Counted from the first letter of the stretch, positions 1 to 12,720 are shown. The stretch: DNA of 64,000 bases from Holacanthus passer (GCA_025331565.1 JAFREQ010000105.1:124001-188000); one strand, 5' to 3'. Notes: a model not told the origin generated them from the sequence alone. Numbers and translations: made by a program.

Positions 1-807
1 TTTTAACATAATTCTACATTTAAAGTTGCTTTCATGGCGTTGATTAAATCCCTAAAAACTAATTTCTGTTCATCAAATTTACATATTTCGAGGTTTTTTC
101 CAAGAAAAAAAAATCCCTTCATACAGTAAAATGGCTGAGATGTAACTTTACACCTGTGCCTTAAATAAGTGTGTGTGGAGCTATACACGTGCATATGCAA
201 ATAGTTCCCGCCTCTATCTCTACCCACCCCTCCACTGCACGTCTGCACCTCAAGCAGACCTGCTCACCTTTGACTCAGCTCATCAAACACACAAACCTCG
301 GCTTGTTTTCTGCTTTGCTAGCTGCTGTACACCACATAAAAAATGATTCCAAACAAGAAGAGCGAATTGTACAGGGTCACCTACAGGTCAATATATTGGA
401 ATGGTAAAGTATGCATCACTCTCTACAATGTTAGAAACATAGCGCTAATAAATAACATGAGTCTCTGGCTTGACTACGATATCATGATGAAAATCCCCAG
501 CGCAAGTTGATGGGATTGGCTCCTTAGGTATGTAAGGTTCCCTAAAATTTGGTACCCTCATTTTCACTGGAGGAGGTCTTTAATAATCTGTTTGGCAGAA
601 TTAAAAAATGTTACATATAGCACAATTGGTCTGAAACAATGTCATGGCAACACAAGACAATAACTCTACAACCGAAGTCTTGCTTTTGATATGTTAATGC
701 AATTAATCAATCCCCTTGGTCTGTTAGAGCCGAGAAACTGAAGTACTGAACCTGAAAAATGCTGCTTCATCAACAGAATCAAAGACTGACATAAATCCTA
801 AACTCAC
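1..807 (-). other. ctnnbl1: Intron 5 of ctnnbl1 (partial)
   Basis: It follows the GTGAGT donor at 802-807. I find no further ctnnbl1 exon here; the expected next segment (VDGQVVALLVQ in the human protein) is absent. No repeats or other genes were recognised. Confidence 0.7.
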
Positions 808-3800
808 CAGAGCATCTATGAGCACCTCAGCACCCTCCTCACTCTCGTGGAGTGTGTCGATATCTGTCAGCTCCTGCAGCAGGTCCACCACCGCTATGGC
901 AACATGTGGTTCAGGCTAAGGACAATTAGCTTGTATTAAAAAGTACTCCACTGATATAACATTGCACTCCTACAACACTGTCAGACTCATGATCGATTAG
1001 TGAAAGGATATCAGTGTTTTCATGACTGAGGAGGCCCAGCAGTGAGTGGACAGCATTAAGCTCCACCAGCAGGTGGTAGAGGTCTGGCATTGTGGCGATC
1101 ACGTGCATTTCCTGGATGATGTCGTTCAGATCCAGCTCCGACTCCATGAACCTGGTTTAAGGAGCAAGAAATTTTGGTTAGCACGTTAGCATTCTCTGTT
1201 CATTCATCTCAAAGAGCAGTAGAGGAATATGGGTACTATTTATAGAGATGTAATGTCATGAACTCAAGTGCTAGACTGCTGTCTTTTTAAATATATTTTA
1301 TTTGATGGTAGTAAGACACAATAGCAAGTGTTTAAGCATCTGAGAAAAACTGTAATAAGCTTTGCTAAGTCCTCGTGAAATTCGGCTTAATTCACATACA
1401 GTCTGTCAGTTACAAAACACTATGAACCGTCAATGATGGGCTTACTTCTCAGGGTTGTCCGGAAACTTAATCCTCAGTTCCTGATTTTTGTATGACCTTT
1501 TCTCAAAGGTAAGGATCATTTTCTTCACTGAACTCTCATCCACCGGTTCCGCCTGTTTGAATTGAGATAAGGGAAGGAGAAGGGAGAAAAAGAATAAAAA
1601 AGGTAGATAGAGAATGAAAAGTCTTTTATTGAGCCAGCCGCTGCAATAACAATAAAGAAACATTAGGGTCGCCCTAATTATGTGAGTGGAGCACAGTAGC
1701 AAGAAGTTTTCTACATCAAGCGGAATGTGAGTGTATGTCACTGGAAAGGGAATGTGTTTGACCTCCTGCTGGCCTAAAAGCCTGTTAAGTGTTAGACAGA
1801 TAATGACAGGTTAGGAAATTGCAATTGTCTGACATTATGGAACAGCACAGCACTTTGGTCTGAGTACCTCTTGACACGGCGAATACTTGAAAAGGCTGCA
1901 GTGTCGTATAATAAGAACAAGATAATAGATGTACAGTTTTCCAAGGCATTATATAACATGGCAAACCAGGAAGTGAATAACAGGTTTTTTACTACAAGAA
2001 ACAATCACACAGAAAATTTCTCAACAGATGGTAAGCAAGGCTTATGCTCAAAGCACTGTTCGTGGCGTGCATGCGCCAAAAATGACTTCCCCATGTTTCT
2101 TGCATCAAGTGTGTGGTCATGGCACATGGCAGTGCACCCTTAAATTTTTGTGACTAGGTACCACATACTAGAATGAGATCTTAGAATTCCACATTTGAGC
2201 ACATAATATTTTGCTGACAGAATCAACTGTTTACAGGATATTCAAACTTTGATTCATTAGAATACATTTGTTTCAATTTCTGGTTTCAGCCACCTATGCA
2301 GAGGCTTACAATGTACAAAGAACAATGTATCAAGGGAACAAAATGATGCAGATTAACAAGAGTAAGAGAAATATACATCCTGTAAAGATAAATGCTGTAT
2401 TTCACTTTGTCATGGAGACTTAGCGTTATGACAAATCTCAAACCTCCTGAGACAAGTGAGATAAGCAACACCTATTCCATCTCTACCCTGCAAATAAAAT
2501 GATTTCACTCTGACAACTTCAGGCACACCATACTGAGCTCACATTTGCTCTTATAACAGGAACTGTTGGTGTGGAACGTGGTTGATGAGTCTCTAAGTAA
2601 TGACAATTCAACCTCAAAGCTATTCTATTTCTACATCACAGTGTGGACAACTAGCACAGACAAAATACTTGCAAATACATAATAAAACCAGTTAAAATAG
2701 TATGATTGCTATTTATGTCTTGCTGAGACAGAAGCTGAGTGAAAATAAAACCGAGTGTGTGTGCCTGTTATTTTTTTTGTGAAATGACAGTGACAGTGTC
2801 AAGTAATTTCTTACAAACTGTGCTGTAGTTTAAAACACTGTCACTACATGTATAAGAGAGGAAGACACTTTCAAATAAAGGCTTCAAATATTATCATTTC
2901 TGAATAAACATGACACTCATAACATGCATATCAACAAATGTAAGAATTCTGTAATAAAGAATTTCACTTACCTCCGGTTCCTCTTCGTCCTGGTCCATCA
3001 GTTTCTCCAGGATCTTCTTCTTGTCCCCGGTCATCTCCTCTGTCTCCCTCAATTCACCCCCTATTTCAATTCCCATTCCTGATGCTGCTGATTCCCGGTA
3101 TCTGGCCAACTCCCGGGCCGCCAGCCCTTTCTGCTGCTTCCCTCCTCTGGAGTCCTCCTCACCTCCTGCTGCTCCTCCATCCTCCTCCCTGGGACGCTTT
3201 GCTCCTCTATCGGGCTGCAAGAGGAAAAGAGATGGTCAAATGTGATGATGTACACAGTATATACAGAGGAATGTTGTGAGGACTAAGTTGTAGCTCACAT
3301 AAAATAGTGTGGAACTTAAAAGTAGAAAGACATCCTGACTAACATTTCATGCACAGGAACTGATTGGAGATAAGTAATAAAATACATTATGTTCTACACA
3401 ACAATGTGGAATATAATCTACCATGTGCCAGAGTAAGCAGGACATGGCTAATGCCACCATAGAAACTTAATAAGAACACACTGAATCAGGACCTTTCAAT
3501 GAATCATTTTTAGATGAGAAGTTTTATTTAGAGGATCTCTCGTATGCCGAATTTGCAAATGTATACTAATGATTGATAAAATGCACTTCTTTATATGGTG
3601 TGAAGTGTAAATGTCTAGTATAATAAAGGAAACTGCATGAATGAGCAGAATTTGCAATGATCGCTGGCTTACCAGACAAGAGCTGTACTAGAACTGGCTG
3701 ACTTTGATAAAGCAACGAGACTCTCCCCAGTGTCCACATGCAAACGTGTTTGTCTGAATGTTTCTGTGTAAAACTAATCTAAGTACATGTCAGTGTGATC

Positions 3801-4135
3801 TCCCTCTTCCTTCACTGCAGACACACAGCGAGCATCCTGTCCAGCTAGCATGCTAAATGCTAACGTTACTTATTGATGAACGAGGACTGGAGTTGTCATG
3901 AAACGGTACACAAAGGTGATTTAATGCAGTCAATGGTGGTTAATTAAATACTGTAAACAGACACAACAAAGTAAATAACGAGACTAAACTAAAGTCTGCT
4001 TGCTAACGTTCATCAGTAACTGCTAGCGATGCTAACACATCCAGTTCAATGAATGAGCTCAGTCAGAGTTTGTCTAACATTGATGAGCAGATTAAAATAT
4101 CTTACCTGATAGCTGAGGAGCTCTCCGACATCCAT
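808..4135 (-). CDS. ctnnbl1: Beta-catenin-like protein 1 (CTNNBL1), 5' five coding exons, partial
   Basis: Armadillo-like nuclear protein of the Prp19/CDC5L spliceosome complex. Coding exons in transcript order are 4106-4135, 2972-3214, 1446-1552, 1012-1151 and 808-905, giving 206 codons in one continuous frame. Residues 1-10 read MDVGELLSYQ, matching the known N-terminus. Exon 2 carries a KRPR nuclear localisation signal followed by a Gly/Glu/Lys-rich acidic stretch that is longer and more divergent than I recall for mammals. Exons 3-5 contain family signatures such as DESSVKKMILTFEKR, FPDNPEKF, MPDLYHLLVELNAV and VVDLLQELTDIDTLHE. The start ATG has A at -3 and G at +4. Four junctions are GT-AG type; the intron between exons 4 and 5 is AT-AC (see its own entry). 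The next family segment after IDAL is missing from bases 1-807, so the remaining exons lie outside the window. Gene identity is near certain; exon ends are read by eye. Confidence 0.95.
906..1011 (-). other. ctnnbl1: U12-type AT-AC intron of ctnnbl1
   Basis: On the minus strand exon 4 ends ...AACACTG and is followed by ATATCCTTT (1003-1011), an exact U12-type 5' splice site. The intron ends ...GAACCAC before ATGTTGCC. A near-consensus U12 branch site, with TCCTTA intact, lies about 10 nt upstream at 915-924. Splicing G to AT rebuilds an Asp codon and gives NTDVAIAVVDLL, which agrees with human NTDVSIAVVDLL. No GT-AG choice nearby preserves this. Length is 106 nt. Confidence 0.88.
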
Positions 4136-4330
4136 TTGTCCGTGTTAAAAAGCCTGAACGTACAGATACTTTGTTAAAGCTTTGGAAGTAAACGACAACG
4201 TAGACTTCAGCACTTATTTACCCGGGTAACAACAAGCTTCCCACAGACACATGCCTGCCGTAAAACGTCTCCGCTCACTGTCGTAGCGAGAGACTGTCGC
4301 AAACTTTGACCGTTACCCCAGATATGATTA
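4136..4330 (-). promoter_or_regulatory. ctnnbl1: 5' UTR and putative promoter of ctnnbl1
   Basis: This is the sequence immediately upstream of the ctnnbl1 start codon on the minus strand. It has scattered CpGs (for example 4193-4200 and 4255-4315) and a 12-bp perfect palindrome TTACCCGGGTAA at 4218-4229. I see no convincing TATA box. The limits are inferred from position only, and the transcription start site cannot be placed from sequence. Confidence 0.4.
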
Positions 4331-6540
4331 AACCAGCCAATAACGTATTCATGTAAAGCTGGAAAAAACATTGTGAAATTTTGTTTTACATTATCAGCAA
4401 ATCAATAAAAAGTGTCTCTTTTATTTAAAGCTTACATGAGGTGCTTCAATCATGATTGAAAATGTGATTCACTAATCCTTAAATAGGCTGAGTGATGGGG
4501 CACAAAACAGGTGAATAAAAAGGGACTTATGGGTTTGTACAAGGAACATGAATAAATGGACAATATATTGTGATAACAGCTGTGTAATAAATATCACTGA
4601 TATGAAGTTTATGATGTTCAGTTTTTTTGAAACTGTGTCAATGCCTTGTTTTTTTTTTTGTTGGGATGTTGTATTGAGCTGCAGTGTACAGTATGGTACA
4701 GGGGTTTAATGTTCATGCATCCTCTCCCTGTGTTGGTCAACACTCTATGATACCACATCTCAGACAGGACGCTGTCACACTGGCTCTGTACATGGACCTG
4801 TTATGCAGGCATATGTATATCTATTTCAATACTTGTTTATGTGTCTACACTTTAAATGAATTCATTTGTCACACAGCATGTTGTGATCAAAGTAATACAA
4901 CCTGAAAAAATATGCTTTTCCTGCAACTGAATTCTTTCAGTTTGTTCACCAATCCTGAAACAAACTCCCCTTAATGATTCAAGTAAAATCAAACATGACT
5001 GCTTCCTCATCAGAGTCACACATGAGAACCTGGTGTTAAGGGCTCGATTTTGCCGTATTCATACCAGGAGAGCTTTATATGCCAAGCTGGCTTATTGTAC
5101 CAGACAGGCAGAAAATCACCTTTTCAATGAGCATCACTGGGAAATGTATGAGTGGTGCATGGTGTAGAAGCCTCCATTGCCTCTCCAGTCTCTGGTCAGT
5201 GATCTGTGACAGTAGAGCAATAGAAACAACATTTAAAAGGAAGGCCACTGCCAAGCAGTCAAGCTTGACATCCCAGCAAACACGAGGGGAAAAAAGCACT
5301 TGATCAAAGGAAAGAGAGAGAAACAGGGTGAAAGAGAATAAAAGGGAGCAAGAGGGCTGGAGAGAGAAATTTATATGGAAATCCCAAGGCTAGAGACATG
5401 AAGGCAGCTTCAGATGAATACAAAGCCTTGATTGGGAAAACTGGAGGACTCTGTTTTTATGAGGTTGACAAATGAATTTGGGTGAAAATTAATACATGTT
5501 TCCACAGACACCCTTCATTTTATGATTCCCACACAGTATAGTAATGCTCTGTACAGCAATAAGATAAATTAGACCAGATCAGACCAATATTTCCAAAATG
5601 ATATGTTAATGCTAAAAATGAGTCTTGATGGTTAGTTATCACAAGATGATGTGTATTAATCACAGCTTTTTTTGTACCACCAGGCTTGTAATTAAATGTT
5701 TAGTGTTGCTGACAGACAGACAGGCAGCTACTGTACGCCGCATGAAAGCAGTGACAATGAGCCACATGTTCATCTGATGTGGACAAGCCTGGATAGCACA
5801 AGACAACAACTGGAGCGAAGCAGCAAGTAATAATCCAAGCATGAAATGTTCAATACATTTTTTAACAAAGCAGTCGTTGTGTATCAGTAGGGCCTTTTCA
5901 CAGAAGGCAGGTTGACATGTCACAGTAGGAAAAGCACAGGTGTAAATAGTAAAATGAAAGGCTGAATTCCATGTAGCTGCTTTAGTTTCTGGTATTGTGC
6001 TTCCCGGCTCGCTGTCACACTGTCATGGCTTATTGTTTCACTTGAATAGAACAGAGCCACCTTTGACCTTGAGTAACACATATCCTTTTCCTTCAAGTCA
6101 ACAGAGAGGCTGATGAGTCAAAATGTCTGCAGTGAAAAATGCCTGTTTATTTTATATCATAAAATAAAAATCATTAAATGCAAGAGCAGAGTTAAAGTGC
6201 ATTGAAACATCAAATGAAATTTGTTGCAGATATGTGGTGTATAGAGACTTAATCTGCTTTTTTTTTTTTTATCTGTGGATTATTTTAACCTTCATAATAG
6301 TTCAAAAACCATTTCACGATCACCTGAGAAACTTGATGATCCAAAGTGTGCAATATTCAAAACATAAATAATCATATGGATAAATACAGAAAAAACACAC
6401 AGCCATCAAATTGCGCAATATCCCAATAAATGTTTAAAACTATTATTACTATTATTCTGTGATGCTATTTCATCTTTCATCTTATTGCTTGACTTGGAAT
6501 TTCAATGTAAAAGAGCAACTAAACTGACTAAACTTATTAC
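4331..6540. other. Non-coding spacer, nothing recognised
   Basis: AT-rich unique-looking sequence with short homopolymer runs, for example T runs near 4653 and 6262. Reading frames are short and show no family signature or splice-site support. Confidence 0.5.
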
Positions 6541-6690
6541 CTTTAGACAGAGCCGGACTAGCTGTTTATTCTTGTTTTCAGTCTTTATGCTAAGATAAGA
6601 TGAGCCAAGCAGTTGCTGGCTTCTCATCCTGCGAGCAAGTGAAAAGTCCATTTCCCAAAATGTTGAACTATTCCATTAATGATCCCAGAT
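6541..6690 (+). repeat. Interspersed teleost repeat (unclassified)
   Basis: It contains the stretch around AGTCTTTATGCTAAGATAAG and ends with TTTCCCAAAATGTTGAACTATTCC. I recognise these as the two halves of a repeat seen many times in teleost intergenic and 3'-UTR sequence. A more decayed copy is at 23575-23690. The class of the parent element is not clear to me. Confidence 0.6.
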
Positions 6691-7729
6691 ACTTTATGTG
6701 ACAGACAGACAGAGACCAAGGAATCTGAACCCAAAGTGCCATAGATGCACAAAATGTTGCATTTTTTCATACAAACATGTCAAATACAATAAACCAGCAA
6801 CCTCAAAATCAACTAACTCTGAATTTCCTCCCTTGCTGTAGCTGCCTTGAAGCCTCCATTATTATAAATCCTTTTTGTTCTACACAATGATTAACACATT
6901 CCACAATCCCTGAAGGAGCCTTTTCATACACAACTGTCTGCTTAATGACATCGCCTCATCATTTGCCTGCAGAATTATTCTGCGGCGACGCTGCAGGATC
7001 ATTTCCACAGAATCATACCCCATTTCCTTTGAAACAGAACAATACAATTTCACACAAGCTGTGAGGGCTGATTGCATTAAATCACATGAGGTCAGTGTGA
7101 TTGTGTCATGCTGCGGAGGTCAACGTAAGTGTGCTCAAAATTCTGAGTGGCTATGCTATTATTAAAAGAGTGAGAGAGCGATGATGAGGCCCGATTGCCC
7201 TTATCATTTCCCCCCGCTAAGTCAAGTGGTGCAATCAGATGATTTTCTCTCTGCTTAGATATGATTTGAGTTCTGCATTGCATCAGCAGAGTCCTTCAAA
7301 GCCACCTTCTCCACCAACACACAAATCAAGATAAAGTACTTATCTGGAACAGTTTGAGACACAACAAGTTGTTCGGGTCAGAAGTATAATGGTTTTCTCT
7401 GGATGGATAAGCAATGAGCGTCGCTATCAATTCTGTATCATCCTTCTCTGTAGGAAACCAGTTGATTTGTAAAAAGTCTAAAGTGACAAAAAACACGATT
7501 TAGTCCAACGGAGAAAAGAGAATCTAAAATCAAAAATGGAACTTGACTCGGAGGGACTCCTGCACCAACAACATTTGTACTTACTTTAAGAGGAGACCTT
7601 TCTCCATTGGAATAAAAGATGTGTTGAGTTACTTTACAGCCACCTGACATAATTTTTCCTCAGTTTATAGGTCACTAAGATTTCCTACCATCCTGTGAAT
7701 CTCCATTTTTCTGCCAGTTTAGAAACTCG

Positions 7730-7751
7730 ATGGATGGATGAATGGATGGAG
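7730..7751 (+). repeat. (ATGG)n microsatellite
   Basis: Imperfect tandem ATGG units with one ATGA interruption. Confidence 0.8.
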
Positions 7752-8149
7752 ATAGTAGCCTACAGCCAATTTGAAAACTCCTCCTTACAGTTTGGTGCTC
7801 AAATAGTTCATTGTGCCTTGTTTAAACTTTATAAAATTTGACATTTCAACATTCAAGTGTCCAAAAAAACTAGACCTAGTCACATATTTTGTCATGTACT
7901 TAAAATATCCCAAATGTTTCCAACAATGTTCAAACCCAGAAAAACATGTCATTTAATTCAAGGTAACAGTGTTTAATAATTCTGTTAACTCGGCCTCCTG
8001 ATGAATTTCAGGATTTATTCGTCTGCTGCTTTACTTTTTTTGTAAATCTGTGGATTCTCAGTTACACTCAGCAGTTGGGTGCGGCATATGAAATGGCTAA
8101 GTTTAGGGAATATACATTTATTCATGTCGTGCTTGGATGATGGTTGTTA

Positions 8150-8360
8150 CGTGTGTTTGCAGTATTTGGTTTGCTGCGAAGCTCGAACACTTTCGCTGAG
8201 TGTGTTAAGCGTGGCGACAGCAGATAAGAGCTTAAGCATTTCCAAGTTGTCACGTTAATTGGTCAAGTCATTCTGAGGGCAATTCCTGAATGACGTCAAA
8301 GCAGCATTATATTTTTAACTAATGTATGTACATCGACGCTGCTGCAGCTTAGGAAAGTCT
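8150..8360. other. Unique block with a full CRE palindrome; candidate regulatory element
   Basis: A low-repeat block with above-average CpG content. It contains TGACGTCA at 8291-8298, a perfect CREB/ATF palindrome. There is no coding signal on either strand. Regulatory function is inference only. Confidence 0.2.
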
Positions 8361-8789
8361 GAGTTTTCAGTGACCCTCCTGTTGTGGAAAAGCAGAAGTT
8401 AAATGTACTCAGGGTTATATAAGGACTTTTCAAGTGTCAGGGCTTAAAAATTCAAGACTAATACTATATTTCCTCACCCTTATTTTGCACTTGCTCTAAC
8501 TCATATGTTAACAACAGCTCATTAGGAAGCTCATTTGCACAGGTTGCACAAGGAAAATTCGCTTGTTTGCATTATGATAACACAATGCAACTGACAGAAA
8601 ACTATAGGATAGATGGAGGGGTGGTAACATGGTGCTCGACTGATAAGAAAGAACAAACTCAAGCTTGTTTTCTGTAAATGCTTTTAAGGAAGCCAGCAAG
8701 CGTCTAATAGCTTTCCTCTGCATTGTCTGGCGCAGAAACCTGACACAGATAGCGGCTGGAGGCTGCTATAACATGGTAGAGAGACAAAG

Positions 8790-8960
8790 AGAATAAGGGA
8801 GAGAGAGAGAGAGAGAAGATGGCAAGAAGCAGGACACACAGTAGACTAAGGAGATAAATGTATGTAGGAAGAGTGTAGGAGGGGAGAGAGTGAGGGAGGG
8901 AGAACGAGAGATAGAGGAGGTGGAGAGTGGCAGGCAGAGATAGAGAGAGGAGGGGAAAGC
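8790..8960 (+). repeat. Purine-rich (GA/GGA) low-complexity tract
   Basis: About 170 nt dominated by A and G with repeated GAGA and GGGAGG motifs. Frames through it give Ser/Leu-rich translations on the opposite strand; these are composition artefacts and not genes. Confidence 0.8.
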
Positions 8961-9072
8961 AAATTAATTTTATCTCCATTATGAATATGATGGCTGTGGT
9001 GTGCTGTGGTGGTGGCCTATGCCTCTGGGTGATAGCAGACCAGGGGTAGCTAATAGGAGCGGGCCGGTACAC

Positions 9073-9107
9073 ACAAAAAAGACACACACACACACGCACA
9101 CACACAC
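9073..9107 (+). repeat. (CA)n microsatellite, interrupted
   Basis: CA dinucleotide repeats broken by one CG unit. Confidence 0.8.
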
Positions 9108-9649
9108 TGTTCTCGGTGGGGGTGGAAAAGCCTCTGAAACAGAATTTAGAACAAGATGTGATACAAAAACTCTCCAATGAAATACTGATACTGACGAAAG
9201 TGTTTTAGGTGGATTAGAAGCTCCTTAAAGGCAGGATAATTAATTAATCTGCTCACCCCTGTGTATTGTGAGTGGAAACCTAGTTTAAAGTCACAGAGCC
9301 ACCGATTGGTCTTGAAGAGCCTGGAATTCACAAGTGAATACTGCAAACAGCAGCCTGGCACAGTGATGAAGTGCCTCCATGCAGACAATACAAAAATGGA
9401 GGTTGCAGCCATTATGTTTTTCCGAATCAAGTTTCTAAGAATAGAGGTTGTTGTACGCTGTGCAGCCATTGTAAAGCCCTCTGAGATTTGTGATCTCAGG
9501 CTATATAAGGAGAAGTAACTTGTAATATGAGAGTAATGAGAGCAGGTGTAGATAATCAAGGAGGCAGGAGACACACAAGGGCAGGAAGTGAAATGACAGG
9601 AGATGAGAGTCTATCAAAATAAAACAGGAAATATGACATGTATGCATGT

Positions 9650-9830
9650 TGATACTTTTTATTCTGGTCAAATTGTCGATACATTTGTACACAAGTTGAA
9701 TTGTTAACACTTTTTTATACTTCTTGTAAATTTACCTACCATCTATCTACCATTATCGATCTATCTTTGCTGCTGTCAGTCTACAAATTTCCCTGTTATA
9801 ATAATAATGAAGCATTTAGCAGGTAAAGAG
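9650..9830 (+). repeat. Decayed LINE 3'-UTR-like sequence
   Basis: It shares phrases with 39690-39945, including GAATTGTTAA.ACTTTTT.TAC, TTTGCTGCTGT and AATTTCCC, so the two look like copies of one 3' untranslated region. This copy is degraded and lacks a clean tail. Confidence 0.45.
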
Positions 9831-11209
9831 CCAGATATTTTTCTCACAAAGGTGGTGAAGACCAAACACAGAGCTAGAAGAAAGTGACATTTGTCAGGTG
9901 ACCATAAACAGGCTCCAAGTGAACGATAAGGATAAAAAGTTTAAGAGGTTTAAGGGACTGCAAGAAAGCCACTGCAGTTCATCATATGCTTGTCCCAAAG
10001 AGTTTAAATCTGGGCTAAATCAATGGATCAACCGAGCAACATTCCCATCCTTTGAAAAAGTGGCGTATGAAAAGTACAGGAAACATTCACACGTACTCAC
10101 ACAGGTACTTCCTGAGCCGCCGCCACACAAGTGATGCTTGAAAATCAAATGTGCCATCATCTCACGTTTTTAATGAATTATTCACACTTTGGATTAATCC
10201 CTCCATCGCTCCTTTGCTCTCACACACGGGATCTTGTCCCTGAAGCTTTGCTTGTCTTAAATGACATTTGCACACACACACGAAAACACAAGGAAACTGA
10301 CATACATATACAACTGTCTGTCAGGACACATAAAGTTGTACACACCACTTGTTCCCATTCATATTCTCTTATCTTTCCCTCACATGCTTCCACACACATA
10401 ATCAAATTCCCACAATACAGAGATCAGATAGTGGGATTAGCTTTTCAGAAAATTTTGCAATACACGGAAGCGCCCTGCGACATTAAATCTACGCTGCAAG
10501 TTCAAAGATTAATTTCTGCCAATTAGAGAAAGAAGAAAGCACAGGGTGCTTTGTTTGAGGGTGTGTGGACAGAGACACTTTACACAGGGTCCAGGGACAA
10601 TTTACACAAGTCCTTCAGTAAATGTGCTCGAATCATCAGGGAAATCTCCACTGACAGTGAAGGTTAAAGACAAGATAAAGGATAAAACATGTTCAAAAGT
10701 ATCAGAAAGAAATGAAATATTAGAAGAAAATAAAATTAATCCAGACAGTCATATTAAGCTGAAATTCAACTGGTAGTAAGTGTTGACTTTAAAAGAAGCA
10801 AAGGACCCAAAGAGGACGGACAGTTAAAACTACAAAAGTAAACCCTGACTCAGGAGTTTTCAGAGTCTCCAGTCATACGCTGCATGCTCTGCTCACACCT
10901 TTTCATATCACAACTCATGTCTGTCATCATAAGGAAAAACAGAGTGTATTCTACTGAAAGCATCTTAATAATTCTCTTTATGAAACAGCTTTCTGAGCTC
11001 TGTGGAAATGCCAACCACTATAGTCTTTGTTTGTTCTGATGCTCATTCAAATATTTTTGATTAGGAGAAGAAACTCGCAAGTCAAATCATACGTGAAAAG
11101 ATTCACATTTATATTCACATTAGCTATATACATAGATAATTTCTGAATCCTCAGAGTGAACAGTTAGCTCACAATTGTCAGACGACGCTACACACTGCAC
11201 CTTTTCCCA

Positions 11210-11520
11210 CCTGTTTTTGTGTCACCTGTGTTTCATTACTAATTAGTCCCTTGTGTATTTAGTCTGTGTGTTTTCCTTCTCTCGGTTGTCAGGTCGTCTG
11301 CCTTTGTTGTGTGTGTTTCTTGTCAGTGTTCCTCGTGCCATAACGGTTTGTTCTTACTTTAGTTTTTGTATTTCTGCTTGTTTTTTAAATTTGCCTCAGC
11401 CTGCTCCCTCAGTTTTTTGTTGTTGTCTGCTTTGTTGTCTGAAATCAGCCTTATGTTATTGAAGCTTGCTTTTTGTGTCTGCCCGGTGTCCTGCATCTGG
11501 GTCCTCTTTTCTGAACAGAG
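11210..11520 (+). repeat. Interspersed repeat, possibly LTR-derived, plus orientation
   Basis: T/G-rich block containing CCCTTGTGTATTTAGTCTGT and ending with a CTGCATCTGGGTCCTC phrase. I associate this pattern with an abundant teleost repeat. The core phrase recurs in inverted orientation at 14700-15080. No coding capacity; class uncertain. Confidence 0.45.
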
Positions 11521-12419
11521 AAAACTTATATGACACTTTGAGTCTACTCAATAGCATACAATAATTCTCACTATACATTCAGGCAGCAATACAAAACGGC
11601 AAACTCACTATATCGTGGAGTCGCAAGTGATTTCGGACACAGCCATAGCTTTTCGTCTGCAGATGTGAAGCGACACCCGACAACGAAATCGTGTGCTTTT
11701 TCCCTTTTACTCTCTCTGTAGCATGTGTTAATAGATGTGTGGGTTGGGAGAATGGGAACAGATGTAAGAGGTCATCATGGGCACTGAGCTAACAGCTGGG
11801 AGGTGGATGGTAAGAGGTGAGCTCGCAATAGAGTGAGAGAAACACAATGTTTGGGTATTTCTAGTCCACCTCGAGGGTGAAACCTCAACAGAGATAGACA
11901 CAGTGAAGTGCCTTGCTCCAGGACACTTCAGTGGAGGAAGCAGATTCTCGCCATTCAGTCCCTTAGTCCATTAGTAAACATGTGGCATGTTAAGATATTC
12001 AGCACAAGCTCTGCCACTTATCAGCTTTACTACTATCAGGATGTGCACCAGCATGTGTAAATGCATTTCTAAGTAAGGGTGCATGTGCAGGATCCCTCCT
12101 CCTCTTCCCAGACACCCTCAGGTGGCCTAAATAGTTCACGTAAAGCAACTTCAATCCACATAAAGGCAACTAAAGACAGAAGTAGAACAAATCAAAATAC
12201 CAACAGATTTCAAAATACTTGTCAAAAACGGGATACTCGTGGCTGAACAACAAGCGAGATGCGATCTTTACTATCACTTTTGAAGGACGTAAAGGACACA
12301 ATCTGCATTTAGGCGAGGGGAAAGAGAAATCCAATTTCGCTGTGTATACCGCAGTCGCATTTTAATGTCACGTAAATGTACTCCAGCTGAATCATATCCA
12401 GAAGCAAACTGGGTGTGAG

Positions 12420-12720
12420 ATGAATGTTAAAGGGGCTATAAGTAAAACTGTTACTGCCTCCCAGCGCAAAATGACCGCAATATATCTACAGGGCTTTGAT
12501 AAAGGCCTCGGCTGTAATTAGTAAGCTTATTTGTCTCTTTCGTGACAATCCGACTTATGGTTTTGTGACGGTTACAGGCCACCGTAGCTCAAGGCGACAG
12601 GAGATGGGGTCAAACTCCTGGAGTCCTTGCAGTTTCCTCTACTTTTGTAGTTGACAATGAGGATCATTTAAGGTCAAAGATTACGTAACGCCCCTTAACT
12701 CCAGGTGTAAAGGGAGTCGG
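12420..12720. other. Unique non-coding block, candidate conserved element
   Basis: It looks non-repetitive with mixed composition. It contains a TTACGTAA palindrome (12681-12688, PAR-bZIP type), an AGGTCA half-site directly before it (12671-12676) and TAATTAG. No open frame fits a known protein. Regulatory status is inference. Confidence 0.2.

Noticed and set aside
926..1147. Exon 4 of ctnnbl1 running on past NTD through ILSLIDHESDSV
   Set aside because: The extension has no counterpart in orthologues, and the AT-AC junction at 1011/1012 restores the conserved reading.
8704..9177. 157-codon Ser/Leu-rich frame on the minus strand
   Set aside because: Produced by the GA-rich tract and a CA microsatellite.
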